DNA of 32,731 bases, from assembly GCA_964593865.1 (NCBI GenBank), contig CAZQKE010000095.1:1-32731 (forward strand), in the 5' to 3' direction. Position numbers and translations under genes: made by a program. Shown here piece by piece: positions 22,559 through 30,705 of the stretch. Each line of letters starts with the position of its first letter. The first letter of the stretch is position 1. The stretch comes from CAZQKE01 sp964593865. Its GTDB lineage: Bacteria > Chloroflexota > Anaerolineae > JAAYZQ01. Below the pieces are notes generated by a model. That model did not search any database. It was not told the DNA's origin and saw nothing but the letters and a program-made list of their open reading frames with translations.

Positions 22559-23290
22559 ATGGCCGATCTGTTGAGAACACTGGGGCGGGCCATGTTGCTG
22601 GACGATCAAGCATATCAGGCGTGGCGCGAACGGCCCAATCTCTTTTTGCGCGGCATCGTCTTGATCGTGTTGGTCTCCCTCGTGGCCGGTATCCTGTCCT
22701 TCGCCGTGACGTTGTGGCTGCAGATCAAACCGGTGGATGTGGCCTCTATTGAGGAAAGCATTCACCAATCGCTTGAGTGGCAACTCCGCTTCAATCCTTC
22801 TTTCCAGGACCCGGCGGTTCGGAACATGGCGGAAGAGATGCTCAACGCCATCGTGCCCATGATCACCGATATTGCCGCCGTGCAGGCGCCACTGCCACGG
22901 GGCATCAGCGGCTTTTTGACCGCCCTGAGCCAATGGTTGTCGCGGGCGATGATCGCCGTCGGCGGTTGGATGTTCTACGGAGCACTGGTGCTCATCTTTG
23001 TCAATCTGCTGGGAGGATCGGCCAAGCTGCCCGACTTCCTGGGGATGGTCGCCCTGTACGCCGTTCCGGGACTGCTGGGCCTGTTGCAACCGATCCCCTG
23101 CCTGGGCGGGACGTTGGTGTTTATCGGCACGGTGTGGGGGATTGTGGTCTATATCAAGGCAACATCGGTAATCGGTGGGCTGGACGCAGGACGGGCGATC
23201 CTGGCGGTCGTCGCACCCATTTTTGTCCTTTTCTTGCTGGCCCTGTCCCTGGTGGTCCTGTGGGGGCTGTGGCTCGGCTTCATCTTCTAA
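22559..23290 (+). CDS. Yip1-domain membrane protein 2
   Basis: A 243-residue paralog of the preceding gene. It shares the N-terminal pattern (LLRTLGRAMLLDDQAYQAWRERPN), the first helix and the block SAKLPDFLGMVALYAVPGLLGLLQPIPCLGG, corresponding to the Yip1 core. Residues ~60-125 form a longer soluble loop than in the first protein. The ATG at 22559 follows AAAGGAGGT (22546-22553), which lies in the end of the preceding gene; upstream in-frame codons belong to that gene's region. The pair probably forms a heteromer. The transcript ends at the terminator right after the TAA. Confidence 0.78.
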   Translation: MADLLRTLGRAMLLDDQAYQAWRERPNLFLRGIVLIVLVSLVAGILSFAVTLWLQIKPVDVASIEESIHQSLEWQLRFNPSFQDPAVRNMAEEMLNAIVPMITDIAAVQAPLPRGISGFLTALSQWLSRAMIAVGGWMFYGALVLIFVNLLGGSAKLPDFLGMVALYAVPGLLGLLQPIPCLGGTLVFIGTVWGIVVYIKATSVIGGLDAGRAILAVVAPIFVLFLLALSLVVLWGLWLGFIF

Positions 23291-23294
23291 AATC

Positions 23295-23330
23295 AAACGG
23301 CTCCCACGCCGGGCGTGGGAGCCGTTTTTT
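23295..23330. terminator. Strong bidirectional intrinsic terminator
   Basis: 23295-23309 pairs perfectly with 23313-23327 (15 bp, loop CGG), with a T run on the plus strand and an A run on the other side. It separates the Yip1 pair from the convergent phosphatase gene, whose stop codon lies at its edge (23330-23332). Confidence 0.92.
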
Positions 23331-23788
23331 TATGCCAGCTCCAAGATACGCCGGAAGCCACCCTCAATATAGTCTTCCAGGGTGTCGGCACAGCGGCGGT
23401 ATTCTTCCAGGGGGCCGCCGTAAGGATCGCGGACATCCTTTTGCTTGCCGACCATCTCACTCAGGAGGTAGACTTTCCATTCGTACTGGGGCCAAGCCTG
23501 GAGGATGGCCCGTTTGTGTTCGCGGCTCATCACCAAGATCAGGTCGGCTTCGTGGACATCGTAGGCGGTGATGGTCCGGGCGATGTGGTCACGGATGTCA
23601 ATGCCCCGCTCGGCCATGACGGCGACGGCGTTTTCGCTGGCCGGGCGGCCCTCCACCGCCCATACGCCGGCCGAATCCACTTGGTAGCGGTCTGCCAAGC
23701 CCTCTTCGGCCAGACGCCGACGCAGCAACCCGGCTGCCATCGGTGAACGGCATAGATTCCCCGTGCAAACAAAGAGAATCTGTCCCAT
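23330..23788 (-). CDS. Low-molecular-weight protein tyrosine phosphatase
   Basis: A 152-residue LMW-PTP. The P-loop is CTGNLCRS (C-x5-R-S) at about 8-15. The general acid lies in the DPYG motif (RDPYGGP near residue 119). These enzymes dephosphorylate phosphotyrosine or phosphoarginine; in many bacteria they act on BY-kinases controlling polysaccharide export, while YwlE-type members remove phosphoarginine. No partner kinase is seen here. It is the last gene of the Tad-comF-hpf transcription unit. Its ATG overlaps the hpf stop by one base, and its own stop lies in the terminator. Confidence 0.94.
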   Translation of the reverse strand: MGQILFVCTGNLCRSPMAAGLLRRRLAEEGLADRYQVDSAGVWAVEGRPASENAVAVMAERGIDIRDHIARTITAYDVHEADLILVMSREHKRAILQAWPQYEWKVYLLSEMVGKQKDVRDPYGGPLEEYRRCADTLEDYIEGGFRRILELA

Positions 23789-24342
23789 CAGGCCAACTCC
23801 GGCTGGATAACGCCGTAATTTCCATCCTTGCGACGATAGAGGACGTTGATCTGTCCCTCATCGGCATTGAAAAAGACGAAAAAGTCATGGCCCAAAAGTT
23901 CCATCTGCTCAACGGCTTCTTCGGGACTCATGGGCGTCACAAGGAAGCGTTTGAAGCGCACGATGGCACTGGGTTCTTCCTCTTCTTCCTCCTCCTCAAT
24001 CTCCAGGGGAAGGGGTTCCGCCTGGATCCCTGCACTGCGCCACCGGTTTTTGCGCTTGCCTTTGTAGCGGGCGATCTGACGGTACATTTTGTCCAGTACG
24101 GCGTCTATGGCGGAGAACATGTCATCGGATCGTTCTTCGGCGCGGAGGATCGTTCCGTTGGCCCGGACGGTGACTTGGCAAACCTGCCGGTCGTGGGCGG
24201 CCCTGGCCCCCTCCACCGAGAGTTCCACGCGCACTTCGTTGATGGTGGGCAGGTAGCGATCCAGTTTGCCCATCTTTTTTTCTACGTAATCGTATAACCG
24301 GTCGGTGAGTTCAATATTTCTCCCTTTGATCTGTAGATCCAT
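23788..24342 (-). CDS. hpf: Long-form ribosome hibernation promoting factor
   Basis: A 184-residue long HPF/RaiA. The N-terminal domain binds the 30S decoding region (MDLQIKGRNIELTDRLYDYVEKKMGKLDRY ... VRVELSV), followed by an acidic linker (EIEEEEEEEE) and the C-terminal dimerisation domain that makes 100S ribosomes (PMSPEEAVEQMELLGHDFFVFFNADEGQINVLYRRKDGNYGVIQP). ATG 24342 has AAGGAGAG upstream; the in-frame ATG 18 bases earlier sits in the ribosome-binding region. It is downstream of comF with a 24-base gap and overlaps the phosphatase gene, so it shares the Tad transcript unless it has an internal promoter. Confidence 0.96.
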   Translation of the reverse strand: MDLQIKGRNIELTDRLYDYVEKKMGKLDRYLPTINEVRVELSVEGARAAHDRQVCQVTVRANGTILRAEERSDDMFSAIDAVLDKMYRQIARYKGKRKNRWRSAGIQAEPLPLEIEEEEEEEEPSAIVRFKRFLVTPMSPEEAVEQMELLGHDFFVFFNADEGQINVLYRRKDGNYGVIQPELA

Positions 24343-24366
24343 TTTTTCTCTCCTTTTCACTCGTTA

Positions 24367-25083
24367 TCAGGGCACAGAAGCAGGGCGAGCACGGGTCAAG
24401 GTGAAGGCCCATACGTCGGCCGCGCCTCCTTCTTTTTTCAGAGCGGTACAAGCCGCTTCCAGGGTGGAGCCGGTGGTACATACGTCATCCACCAGCAAGA
24501 CGGATCGCCCGGCAAAGGCTCCCTCCCGGCAGGCAAATGCTCCCTGCACATTGATCCGCCGCTGGGCAGCATTCAGCTCGGTCTGGCGGGCGGTGGCCCT
24601 GGTGCGGATGAGACGATCTTCAACGACGGGGGCCTGTAAACGGCGGCCCAGTTCGCGGGCCAGCAAGGCAGCCTGGTTGTAGCCCCGTTGGTGCTCCCGG
24701 CGGCGATGCAGCGGTACGGGGACGATGGCTTCCACCTTGTCCAAAGGGCGCAACCGCAACCAGCGGTCGGCCATGATCTGCCCCAAGGAATGGGCCAGGC
24801 TGTAAAGGCCGCCGTATTTGAAGTCGTGGATCGCCCGGCGCAGGGGGCCGTCATGGAAGGCACAGGAGATCAGACCGTCAAGGATATGTTCCCGGTCACG
24901 GCAAGAGGGGCACACCCCCGACGTTTCATGCTCCGGCAGGGGGAGGGCGCAGAAACGGCACATGGGGACCGGGATCATTTCTATTGCATTCCGGCATTCG
25001 GCACAGAGCCAATCACCCAAACGATGGCAGGAGACGCAGCGGGGAGGGAAGAGCAGGTCAAGGACGGCGGCCCACCATCTCAC
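24367..25083 (-). CDS. comF: ComF-family phosphoribosyltransferase-like protein
   Basis: A 238-residue ComF/GntX-type protein. Two CxxC zinc pairs lie in the N-terminal 60 residues (CVSC ... CAEC and CRFC ... CPSC). The type I phosphoribosyltransferase domain has RGYNQA and the PRPP loop VLLVDDVCTTGSTL. In Bacillus and Haemophilus, ComF proteins help DNA uptake during competence; the enzymatic role is not settled. The GTG start at 25083 has AGGAGGG upstream and shares one base with the tadC stop (TAGTG), so it is translationally coupled to the pilus genes. Confidence 0.93.
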   Translation of the reverse strand: MRWWAAVLDLLFPPRCVSCHRLGDWLCAECRNAIEMIPVPMCRFCALPLPEHETSGVCPSCRDREHILDGLISCAFHDGPLRRAIHDFKYGGLYSLAHSLGQIMADRWLRLRPLDKVEAIVPVPLHRRREHQRGYNQAALLARELGRRLQAPVVEDRLIRTRATARQTELNAAQRRINVQGAFACREGAFAGRSVLLVDDVCTTGSTLEAACTALKKEGGAADVWAFTLTRARPASVP

Positions 25084-26015
25084 TACATCCCTCCTTTGAA
25101 GAGTGCGGACTCTTTGAGGATGAGGACCGCCGGTCCCAGGATGACGATCAGGATGGTGGGAAAGATCAGGAAGGTCATGGGCAACAGCATTTTGATAGGT
25201 GCTTGTTGGGCTTTTTCTTCGGCCCGCTGCCGACGTTTGATGCGCATTTGCTCCGATTGGATACGCAGCACTTTGGCGATGCTGATGCCCAGGGTATCGG
25301 CCTGGATGAGGGCCGCCACGAAGCTGGTCATATCGGGCACGTCCACCCGCTCGGCCATATCGCGCAGGGCATCACGGCGGGATTTGCCCACGCGCATCTC
25401 GGCCAGCAGACGCCGGAACGCCCGGCTGATTTCGTTATCCCACTTTTCGGCCACGCGCTGCATGGCTCCATCAAAAGGCAACCCGGCCTCTACGCTGATG
25501 GTCAGCAGGTCCAGGGCATCCGGCAGGGTTTTGACGATCTCTTCCTGGCGACGGCGGATCTTTCCGCTCAGCCACATGACGGGCAGGAAAAAGCCCAACA
25601 ATCCCAACAGCGCGGTGAACAGCAGCTGGCGGAGGAAAGGGACACCGGCCAGCATGGTGAGGAAGAAGGTCAGGGCGGCCAAGACCAGACCGGCGATCCC
25701 CCGGATGCCCAGGAATTGGGCTGCGCTCCAGTTGTTGGGATTTCCTGCCAGCTCCAGTTTGCGTTGGGTGCTCTCAATGGTGCGCTGCGGCGTAAAACGG
25801 GATACGAATTGGGCACTGGCATCAATCATGGGGAGTAGGACGCGCTCGCTGAAGGGTTTGGAGAGTTCTATTTCCTCCAGCGTCATGGGGCGTCCGCCGT
25901 ATTCAATCAACCGCTCCTCAATGTCATCGGCAGGTCGCCGCGAAGCAATGCCCAAGAAGATCAGCAGCAAGGACAGGAATGCTCCAAAGGCAGCAGCAAT
26001 GATGGCAACCGACAT
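25083..26015 (-). CDS. tadC: Tad pilus inner-membrane protein TadC
   Basis: A 310-residue type II secretion F-domain protein. An N-terminal helix (AIIAAAFGAFLSLLLIFLGI) is followed by a cytoplasmic region, two central helices at about 100-150, and the T2SSF domain (LPDALDLLTISVEAGLPFDGAMQRVAEKW ... ADTLGISIAKVLRIQSEQMRIKRRQRAEEKA), ending in a C-terminal helix pair. It forms the platform with TadB on which the TadA ATPase acts. The gap to tadB is 3 bases and it overlaps comF by one. Confidence 0.94.
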   Translation of the reverse strand: MSVAIIAAAFGAFLSLLLIFLGIASRRPADDIEERLIEYGGRPMTLEEIELSKPFSERVLLPMIDASAQFVSRFTPQRTIESTQRKLELAGNPNNWSAAQFLGIRGIAGLVLAALTFFLTMLAGVPFLRQLLFTALLGLLGFFLPVMWLSGKIRRRQEEIVKTLPDALDLLTISVEAGLPFDGAMQRVAEKWDNEISRAFRRLLAEMRVGKSRRDALRDMAERVDVPDMTSFVAALIQADTLGISIAKVLRIQSEQMRIKRRQRAEEKAQQAPIKMLLPMTFLIFPTILIVILGPAVLILKESALFKGGM

Positions 26016-26018
26016 GGC

Positions 26019-26999
26019 TCACACCTCAATATTCACGATCTTGCGGATGATCATAAAGCCGATAAAGATCATCATGGCTGCCGTGCCGAGCATGATCCAG
26101 CCGCAGGGATCGTGGAACATACGACTGATGTAGGTTTTGTTGATCAGGTACAGGACCAAGCCCAGGACCACCGGCAGGCCGGTCAGGATGTAGCCGGAGA
26201 TCATTTGCTGCGCGGTCAGGACGCGGATCTCACCTTTGATCCGCACCCGCTCGCGGATGGTGTGGCCGATGGTATCCAGGATTTCGGCCAGGTTGCCGCC
26301 CACCCGGCTCTGGATGTTGATGGCGGTGATCATCAGGTCTAGGTCCTCGCTGGGGACGCGGCGGAGCATGTTGTTCAACGCTTCTTCATAGGGCAGCCCC
26401 AGGGCGATTTCTTGGGTGACGCGGTGGAACTCGGAGCCGATGGGGTCGGGGAGCTGCTGGGAGACGGTCTCCATAGATTGGACGATGCTAAAGCCGGAGC
26501 GCAGCGAGTTGGCCAGAAGGGTGATACTATCGCCCAGTTGGTCGTTGAAGGCGTTGAGCCGCCGCGATTTGCGCAGGTTGACGTACATGCGCGGGGCAAA
26601 GAAGCCGAGGATGCCAAAGACCAAACCCAGCAGGACCGAGTCAAAGAGCAAACGGGCCGCCAGGAAAAAGAGGATGACCGAGAGGACGTTCAAGACCAGG
26701 AACTCGGACACCCGCAATTTGAGGTCGGCGCGGGCCAGATCGGTACGCAGGTTCTCGGCAAAGCCGCGTTTGGTCATTGCGGCTTCCAGGCCGTCTATGG
26801 CCGACGATTTTTTGCCCGCTTCTTCCGCTTCAACGATCTCTTCGATCCGTGCTCCGTAACGGTCCAGCCGCTCCTCAATGGCCTCCTCGGTTCGCCCCCC
26901 ACTGCTCAGACCGATAAAGAGGAACAGTACGGCCAAAGCGGCCATGATCGCGACCACGATGGCCAATAGGCTTGGGTTCAGGCCCTGTAGAGCTTCCAT
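26019..26999 (-). CDS. tadB: Tad pilus inner-membrane protein TadB
   Basis: A 326-residue paralog of TadC. It has an N-terminal membrane helix (SLLAIVVAIMAALAVLFLFIGL), an acidic cytoplasmic segment (EEIVEAEEAGKKSS), a central hydrophobic pair at about 100-135, and the T2SSF domain (QLGDSITLLANSLRSGFSIVQSME ... SRVGGNLAEILDTIGHTIRERVRIKGEIRVLTAQ), ending in two helices. It is partnered with TadC as a heteromeric platform. The gap to the tadA stop is 12 bases. Confidence 0.94.
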   Translation of the reverse strand: MEALQGLNPSLLAIVVAIMAALAVLFLFIGLSSGGRTEEAIEERLDRYGARIEEIVEAEEAGKKSSAIDGLEAAMTKRGFAENLRTDLARADLKLRVSEFLVLNVLSVILFFLAARLLFDSVLLGLVFGILGFFAPRMYVNLRKSRRLNAFNDQLGDSITLLANSLRSGFSIVQSMETVSQQLPDPIGSEFHRVTQEIALGLPYEEALNNMLRRVPSEDLDLMITAINIQSRVGGNLAEILDTIGHTIRERVRIKGEIRVLTAQQMISGYILTGLPVVLGLVLYLINKTYISRMFHDPCGWIMLGTAAMMIFIGFMIIRKIVNIEV

Positions 27000-27011
27000 C
27001 CTCGTCCTCTC

Positions 27012-28400
27012 TCAGAATCGGCGTCCGATGCCAAAGATGGTAGGCGGCAGGTGGATGTTGGCCGCTTCTATTACTTCAATGAACTTGGGCCGGATGCCGG
27101 TAGGCCGCAGGCGACCGATGACCTTTCCGGCTTCGATGCCCTGCTGCTCAAAGGCGAAAATATCTTGCATGACGATCACGTCGCCTTCCATGCCCTGTAC
27201 TTCCGAGATTTTGACGACTTTGCGTGTGCCGTCCCGCATCCGCTCTTGGTGGAGGATGAGGTCCAGGGCCGAGGCGATCTGCTCTCGGATGGCCCGCAGG
27301 GGCAGGTCCATACCGGCCATCAGGCACATGGTTTCCAGACGGGCAAGGGTATCGCGGGGGCTGTTGGCGTGGGCGGTGGTCATGCTGCCGTCGTGGCCGG
27401 TGTTCATGGCCTGGAGCATGTCCAGGGCTTCGGCGCCACGGCACTCCCCGACGATGATCCGGTCGGGTCGCATACGCAGGCTGTTGATCACCAACTGCTG
27501 CATGGTGATCTCGCCTTTGCCTTCCACGTTGGGGGGGCGCGTCTCCAGCGGCAGGACGTGCTCCTGTTGGAGTTGCAACTCGGCGGCGTTCTCCAGGGTG
27601 ATGATCCGTTCATCCTCCGGGATGAAGGCGGAAAGGACGTTCAACATGGTCGTTTTGCCGGAGCCGGTCCCGCCCGCGACGACGATGTTCAGACGAGCCT
27701 GGACGCACGCTTTGAGGAACTCCAACGCTTCGGGTGTGATGGACCCCAGCTCAATCAGTTTCTGGGCGGTGATGGGGATGCGGGAGAATTTACGGATGGT
27801 CAGCAAGGGGCCGATGAGGGACAAGGGTGGGATGACGGCGTTGACGCGGGAGCCATCGGGCAAGCGGGCGTCCACGTAGGGTTGGCTTTCGTCAATGCGC
27901 CGCCCCAGGGGAGAGACGATGCGGTCAATGATGCGCAATACGTGTTCATCGTTTTCAAATTTGATGTCGGTACGTTCAATCTTGCCTTTCCGCTCCACGT
28001 ACACGGCGTTGGGACCGTTGACCATGATCTCGGTCACGGTGTCATCGGCCAGGAGGGGTTCAATGGGGCCATAGCCCAGGATTTCGGCGACGATCTGTTC
28101 CAAGAGGCGTTGGCGGTCGGCCCTCCCCAAGACGATGTTCTCCTGGGCCAGGAGGGCATCGTACATTTCTTCAATGGTCCGCCGCACTTCATCGGTCTTG
28201 GTGACATCCATTTTGGGGTCCAGGTCGGCGATCAGTTTGCTGTGGATGCGGCTTTTCAGGTCTTGGAAGGTATCGCGTGCCGGAGCTGCCGGTGCGCGGC
28301 GGATGCGCAGGTCTTCCAGCCGTGTAGGGCGTTCCGCCGGAGGAGCGGTCGGCTTGGCCGGCAGCTGTTGACTCTTTTCGATTCTTCGCAACAGAGACAT
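27012..28400 (-). CDS. tadA: Tad pilus assembly ATPase TadA/CpaF
   Basis: A 462-residue secretion-superfamily ATPase that powers pilus assembly and retraction. The N-terminal ~90 residues are a Pro/Arg-rich linker and helical domain. The ATPase core has Walker A GGTGSGKT at 243-250, the Asp box RIITLENAAEL at about 265-275, Walker B RPDRIIVGECRGAEA at about 311-325 and the His box GHDGSMTTAHANSP at about 335-348. ATG 28400 is chosen for GGGAGG upstream; six earlier in-frame residues are poorly supported. It lies between tadZ and tadB in the standard order. Confidence 0.96.
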   Translation of the reverse strand: MSLLRRIEKSQQLPAKPTAPPAERPTRLEDLRIRRAPAAPARDTFQDLKSRIHSKLIADLDPKMDVTKTDEVRRTIEEMYDALLAQENIVLGRADRQRLLEQIVAEILGYGPIEPLLADDTVTEIMVNGPNAVYVERKGKIERTDIKFENDEHVLRIIDRIVSPLGRRIDESQPYVDARLPDGSRVNAVIPPLSLIGPLLTIRKFSRIPITAQKLIELGSITPEALEFLKACVQARLNIVVAGGTGSGKTTMLNVLSAFIPEDERIITLENAAELQLQQEHVLPLETRPPNVEGKGEITMQQLVINSLRMRPDRIIVGECRGAEALDMLQAMNTGHDGSMTTAHANSPRDTLARLETMCLMAGMDLPLRAIREQIASALDLILHQERMRDGTRKVVKISEVQGMEGDVIVMQDIFAFEQQGIEAGKVIGRLRPTGIRPKFIEVIEAANIHLPPTIFGIGRRF

Positions 28401-28422
28401 CTTTTTTCCTCCCGACAAGGGA

Positions 28423-29730
28423 TCAGCGTTTCAGCCGTCCGAACAGGCCGCCCCGTTTCTGTTTTTGTTTGCGCTCCGGGGGCGGGCTGACCTCTTCCAC
28501 CTCGGCCTCCGGCTGCGGTTCCAAGAGGGAGACCTGTTTCCGCGCCAGCTCAATGAATTTTTCCGAAAGGGGGTGTTTGGGGTCGGCGGTGATCAGGGGC
28601 ACACCCTGGTTGACGGCCAGGCGCATTCCGCGCGGCTCGAAGGGGATCTGGTGCAGGACGGTATGGCGGATGCTCTTTTCGATCTGTTCGGCGCGGATGC
28701 CGTCGCGCGGCAGGGTCATGTTCAGGATCAGGTCAATCCGCTCAAAGGGGAACTGCAAGGCTTCGGCGATCTCAAAAAAGAGTTTGGTGCTCTTGACGGC
28801 GGGAATCTCCGGGGTCATGACGAGCAGGAGCCGGTCGGCCAGGTCCATGGCCGCCAGGACGATGTCATCCAGGTAGCTCCAGGTATCGAGCAGGATGTAA
28901 TCAAACTCTTGGAACAGGAATTCCAAGAGGGCTTTGATGTCCTCAACCTGAATGGTCTCGGCCATTTCCGGGGAAGGAGGTGCGGTCAGGACGCGGACGC
29001 CGGAGGGGTGGGGCGAGAGAATGGCCTGGAGCAACATGGAGTCCAATTCCTCCACCTGTGCAACGGCGTCGGCGATGGAACGCTGGGCCTGTAGGTTGAG
29101 GAGCACGTCCAGATCGCCGAACTGGAGGCTGAGGTCCACCAGGGCAACTTTTTTGGATGTGACCTGTTGCAGAGCGACGGCCAGGTTGGTGGCGATGGTG
29201 CTGCAACCGGTCCCTCCTTTGGGGCTAAAGATCATGAGCAGTTTGCCACCGGAGCGTTCCCGGCGGGCGGGAGCGGCGGCTTCGGCGGGCGCGCCAGGCT
29301 CGGCGGTCGGCGGGGCCGCTGCAGGCATGGCCGCCCGGCGGCTGGCCCCCATTTTGTAGACGCGGCGGATGCTGCTGCTGAGTTCCTCGCTGCTAAAGGG
29401 CTTGGTCAAAAAGTCGGTCGCCCCCGCCAACATGGAACGTCGCAAATAGTCCGCCTCGCTCTGCACCGACATCATGATGACCTGACATGCCGGAGCGACC
29501 TGTTTGATCTGCTGGCTGGCAGTGATGCCATCCATATCCGGCATGTTAATGTCCATCAGGACGATGTGCGGTTGCAGGCTCTGGGCTTTCTCGATGGCTT
29601 CGCGGCCATCGGCAGCCGTGCCTACGATTTCAATGTCCGATTCAAAGTACAGGAGTTTGCGAAGGTTCTCCCGCGTCTCCGGGATGTCATCTACGATGAG
29701 GACGCGGATCTTTTCACCCGTATCTTGCAT
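28423..29730 (-). CDS. cpaE: Tad pilus assembly protein TadZ/CpaE with receiver domain
   Basis: A 435-residue fusion of an N-terminal receiver domain and a MinD/ParA-like domain that localises the pilus machine. The receiver has the full phosphorylation set: Asp14/Asp15, phosphoacceptor Asp60 in MDINMPDMDG, Ser88 and Lys110 in TKPF. After an Ala/Pro-rich linker (about 130-160) comes the deviant Walker A KGGTGCST from 171, which lacks the second Lys of true ParA/MinD proteins, as TadZ proteins do. The C-terminus is a Glu/Lys-rich tail. The partner kinase is not in the window. Confidence 0.94.
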   Translation of the reverse strand: MQDTGEKIRVLIVDDIPETRENLRKLLYFESDIEIVGTAADGREAIEKAQSLQPHIVLMDINMPDMDGITASQQIKQVAPACQVIMMSVQSEADYLRRSMLAGATDFLTKPFSSEELSSSIRRVYKMGASRRAAMPAAAPPTAEPGAPAEAAAPARRERSGGKLLMIFSPKGGTGCSTIATNLAVALQQVTSKKVALVDLSLQFGDLDVLLNLQAQRSIADAVAQVEELDSMLLQAILSPHPSGVRVLTAPPSPEMAETIQVEDIKALLEFLFQEFDYILLDTWSYLDDIVLAAMDLADRLLLVMTPEIPAVKSTKLFFEIAEALQFPFERIDLILNMTLPRDGIRAEQIEKSIRHTVLHQIPFEPRGMRLAVNQGVPLITADPKHPLSEKFIELARKQVSLLEPQPEAEVEEVSPPPERKQKQKRGGLFGRLKR

Positions 29731-29757
29731 TATCCGGTTCCTGTCTATCAGAGATTA

Positions 29758-30681
29758 TCAGCGTAGCGGGCTTTCGGTGTTGCCCGTCTCGCTTCCCAAG
29801 CCATAGGGCTGCTTCGGCGGGATGACGATACCAAAGCGGGCCAAGATGTAATCCAACGTGACCTGCTGGGTGGTGAAGATCTGCCCGTCGCCCTGAGCAC
29901 GCACGGCCAGGTCTATGCTGGCCCCGTATTCGCGGGCCAATTTGAGGACCAGGGCATCTTGGGGCGTCAGCATGAGGGTAATGTATTTGGGCGGTTCCAC
30001 CTCGGCTGCTTGTTGGTTGCCTTCGGGCGCCCCTTCCTCCGGGGGAGGAGCACCATAATCCCAACGGCCCACGCCCAGCACTTCGGCGTTTTGCAGGGTC
30101 AGTTGGGTGACCAGGCGCGGTTTCTGGTCCCGAATGTTGGCCTCTATCGGTTGCCCGTCCGCCGTGGTGCAGAGGGGAGGGCAAACCGGTTCCAGCATTT
30201 GGGTTTCCTGGTCTATATCCACAAAGAAGAAGGTGATCAACACGTCTACGTGATCGCCCGGCCTGATCCCATAGGAAACGCTGGAGAGTTCGTTGATGGG
30301 GAAGCCAACGGCTACAAAGCCCGGTTGGACCAACTGCCCCAGTTCCCCCTCCCGCATCATTTCCACCGGGCTGATCAGCAGGTCCGGCTGGATGATTGTG
30401 CCTTGAGGGATGGGTCCGGCGGCCAGCATCCCGGCAGTGCTTTCCAGGGAGCGCAACGCGCCTTCGGGGATGGCTTCTTTGGGCATGGGGCGCAACGCCA
30501 GGCGGTCGTCCACCGGTTCATTTTCCGGGATTGGTTGGACGGCGACGACCACTTCCTCCCTTTCGACGGCGGCGCCATTACCTCCGCCGCCGGCCGTACC
30601 CTGGAGCAGGACGAACACGACCGCTGCCGTGCCCAAAGCCAGGATGATGCCCAGCAAGATCAGGATTCTACCACGTCGCAT
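29758..30681 (-). CDS. cpaB: Tad pilus assembly protein CpaB/RcpC
   Basis: A 307-residue membrane-anchored protein. Helix at about 5-27, a Gly-rich spacer, then the SAF domain (VVVAVQPIPENEPVDDRLALRPMPKEAIPEGAL) and the conserved CpaB block GFVAVGFPINELSSVSYGIRPGDHVDVLITF. In Gram-negative Tad systems it works with the CpaC secretin; no secretin gene is seen here, so it may act at the cell wall of a monoderm. Two Cys (PVCPPLC near 168-172) might form a disulfide. It has a GGAGGG ribosome binding site and 27 bases to tadZ. Confidence 0.92.
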   Translation of the reverse strand: MRRGRILILLGIILALGTAAVVFVLLQGTAGGGGNGAAVEREEVVVAVQPIPENEPVDDRLALRPMPKEAIPEGALRSLESTAGMLAAGPIPQGTIIQPDLLISPVEMMREGELGQLVQPGFVAVGFPINELSSVSYGIRPGDHVDVLITFFFVDIDQETQMLEPVCPPLCTTADGQPIEANIRDQKPRLVTQLTLQNAEVLGVGRWDYGAPPPEEGAPEGNQQAAEVEPPKYITLMLTPQDALVLKLAREYGASIDLAVRAQGDGQIFTTQQVTLDYILARFGIVIPPKQPYGLGSETGNTESPLR

Positions 30682-30705
30682 GAGTTTCCCTCCATTGTTG
30701 TTTCT

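Noticed and set aside
27051..28490. 479-codon plus-strand frame opposite tadA
   Set aside because: Antisense shadow; the minus strand carries every ATPase motif and a ribosome binding site.
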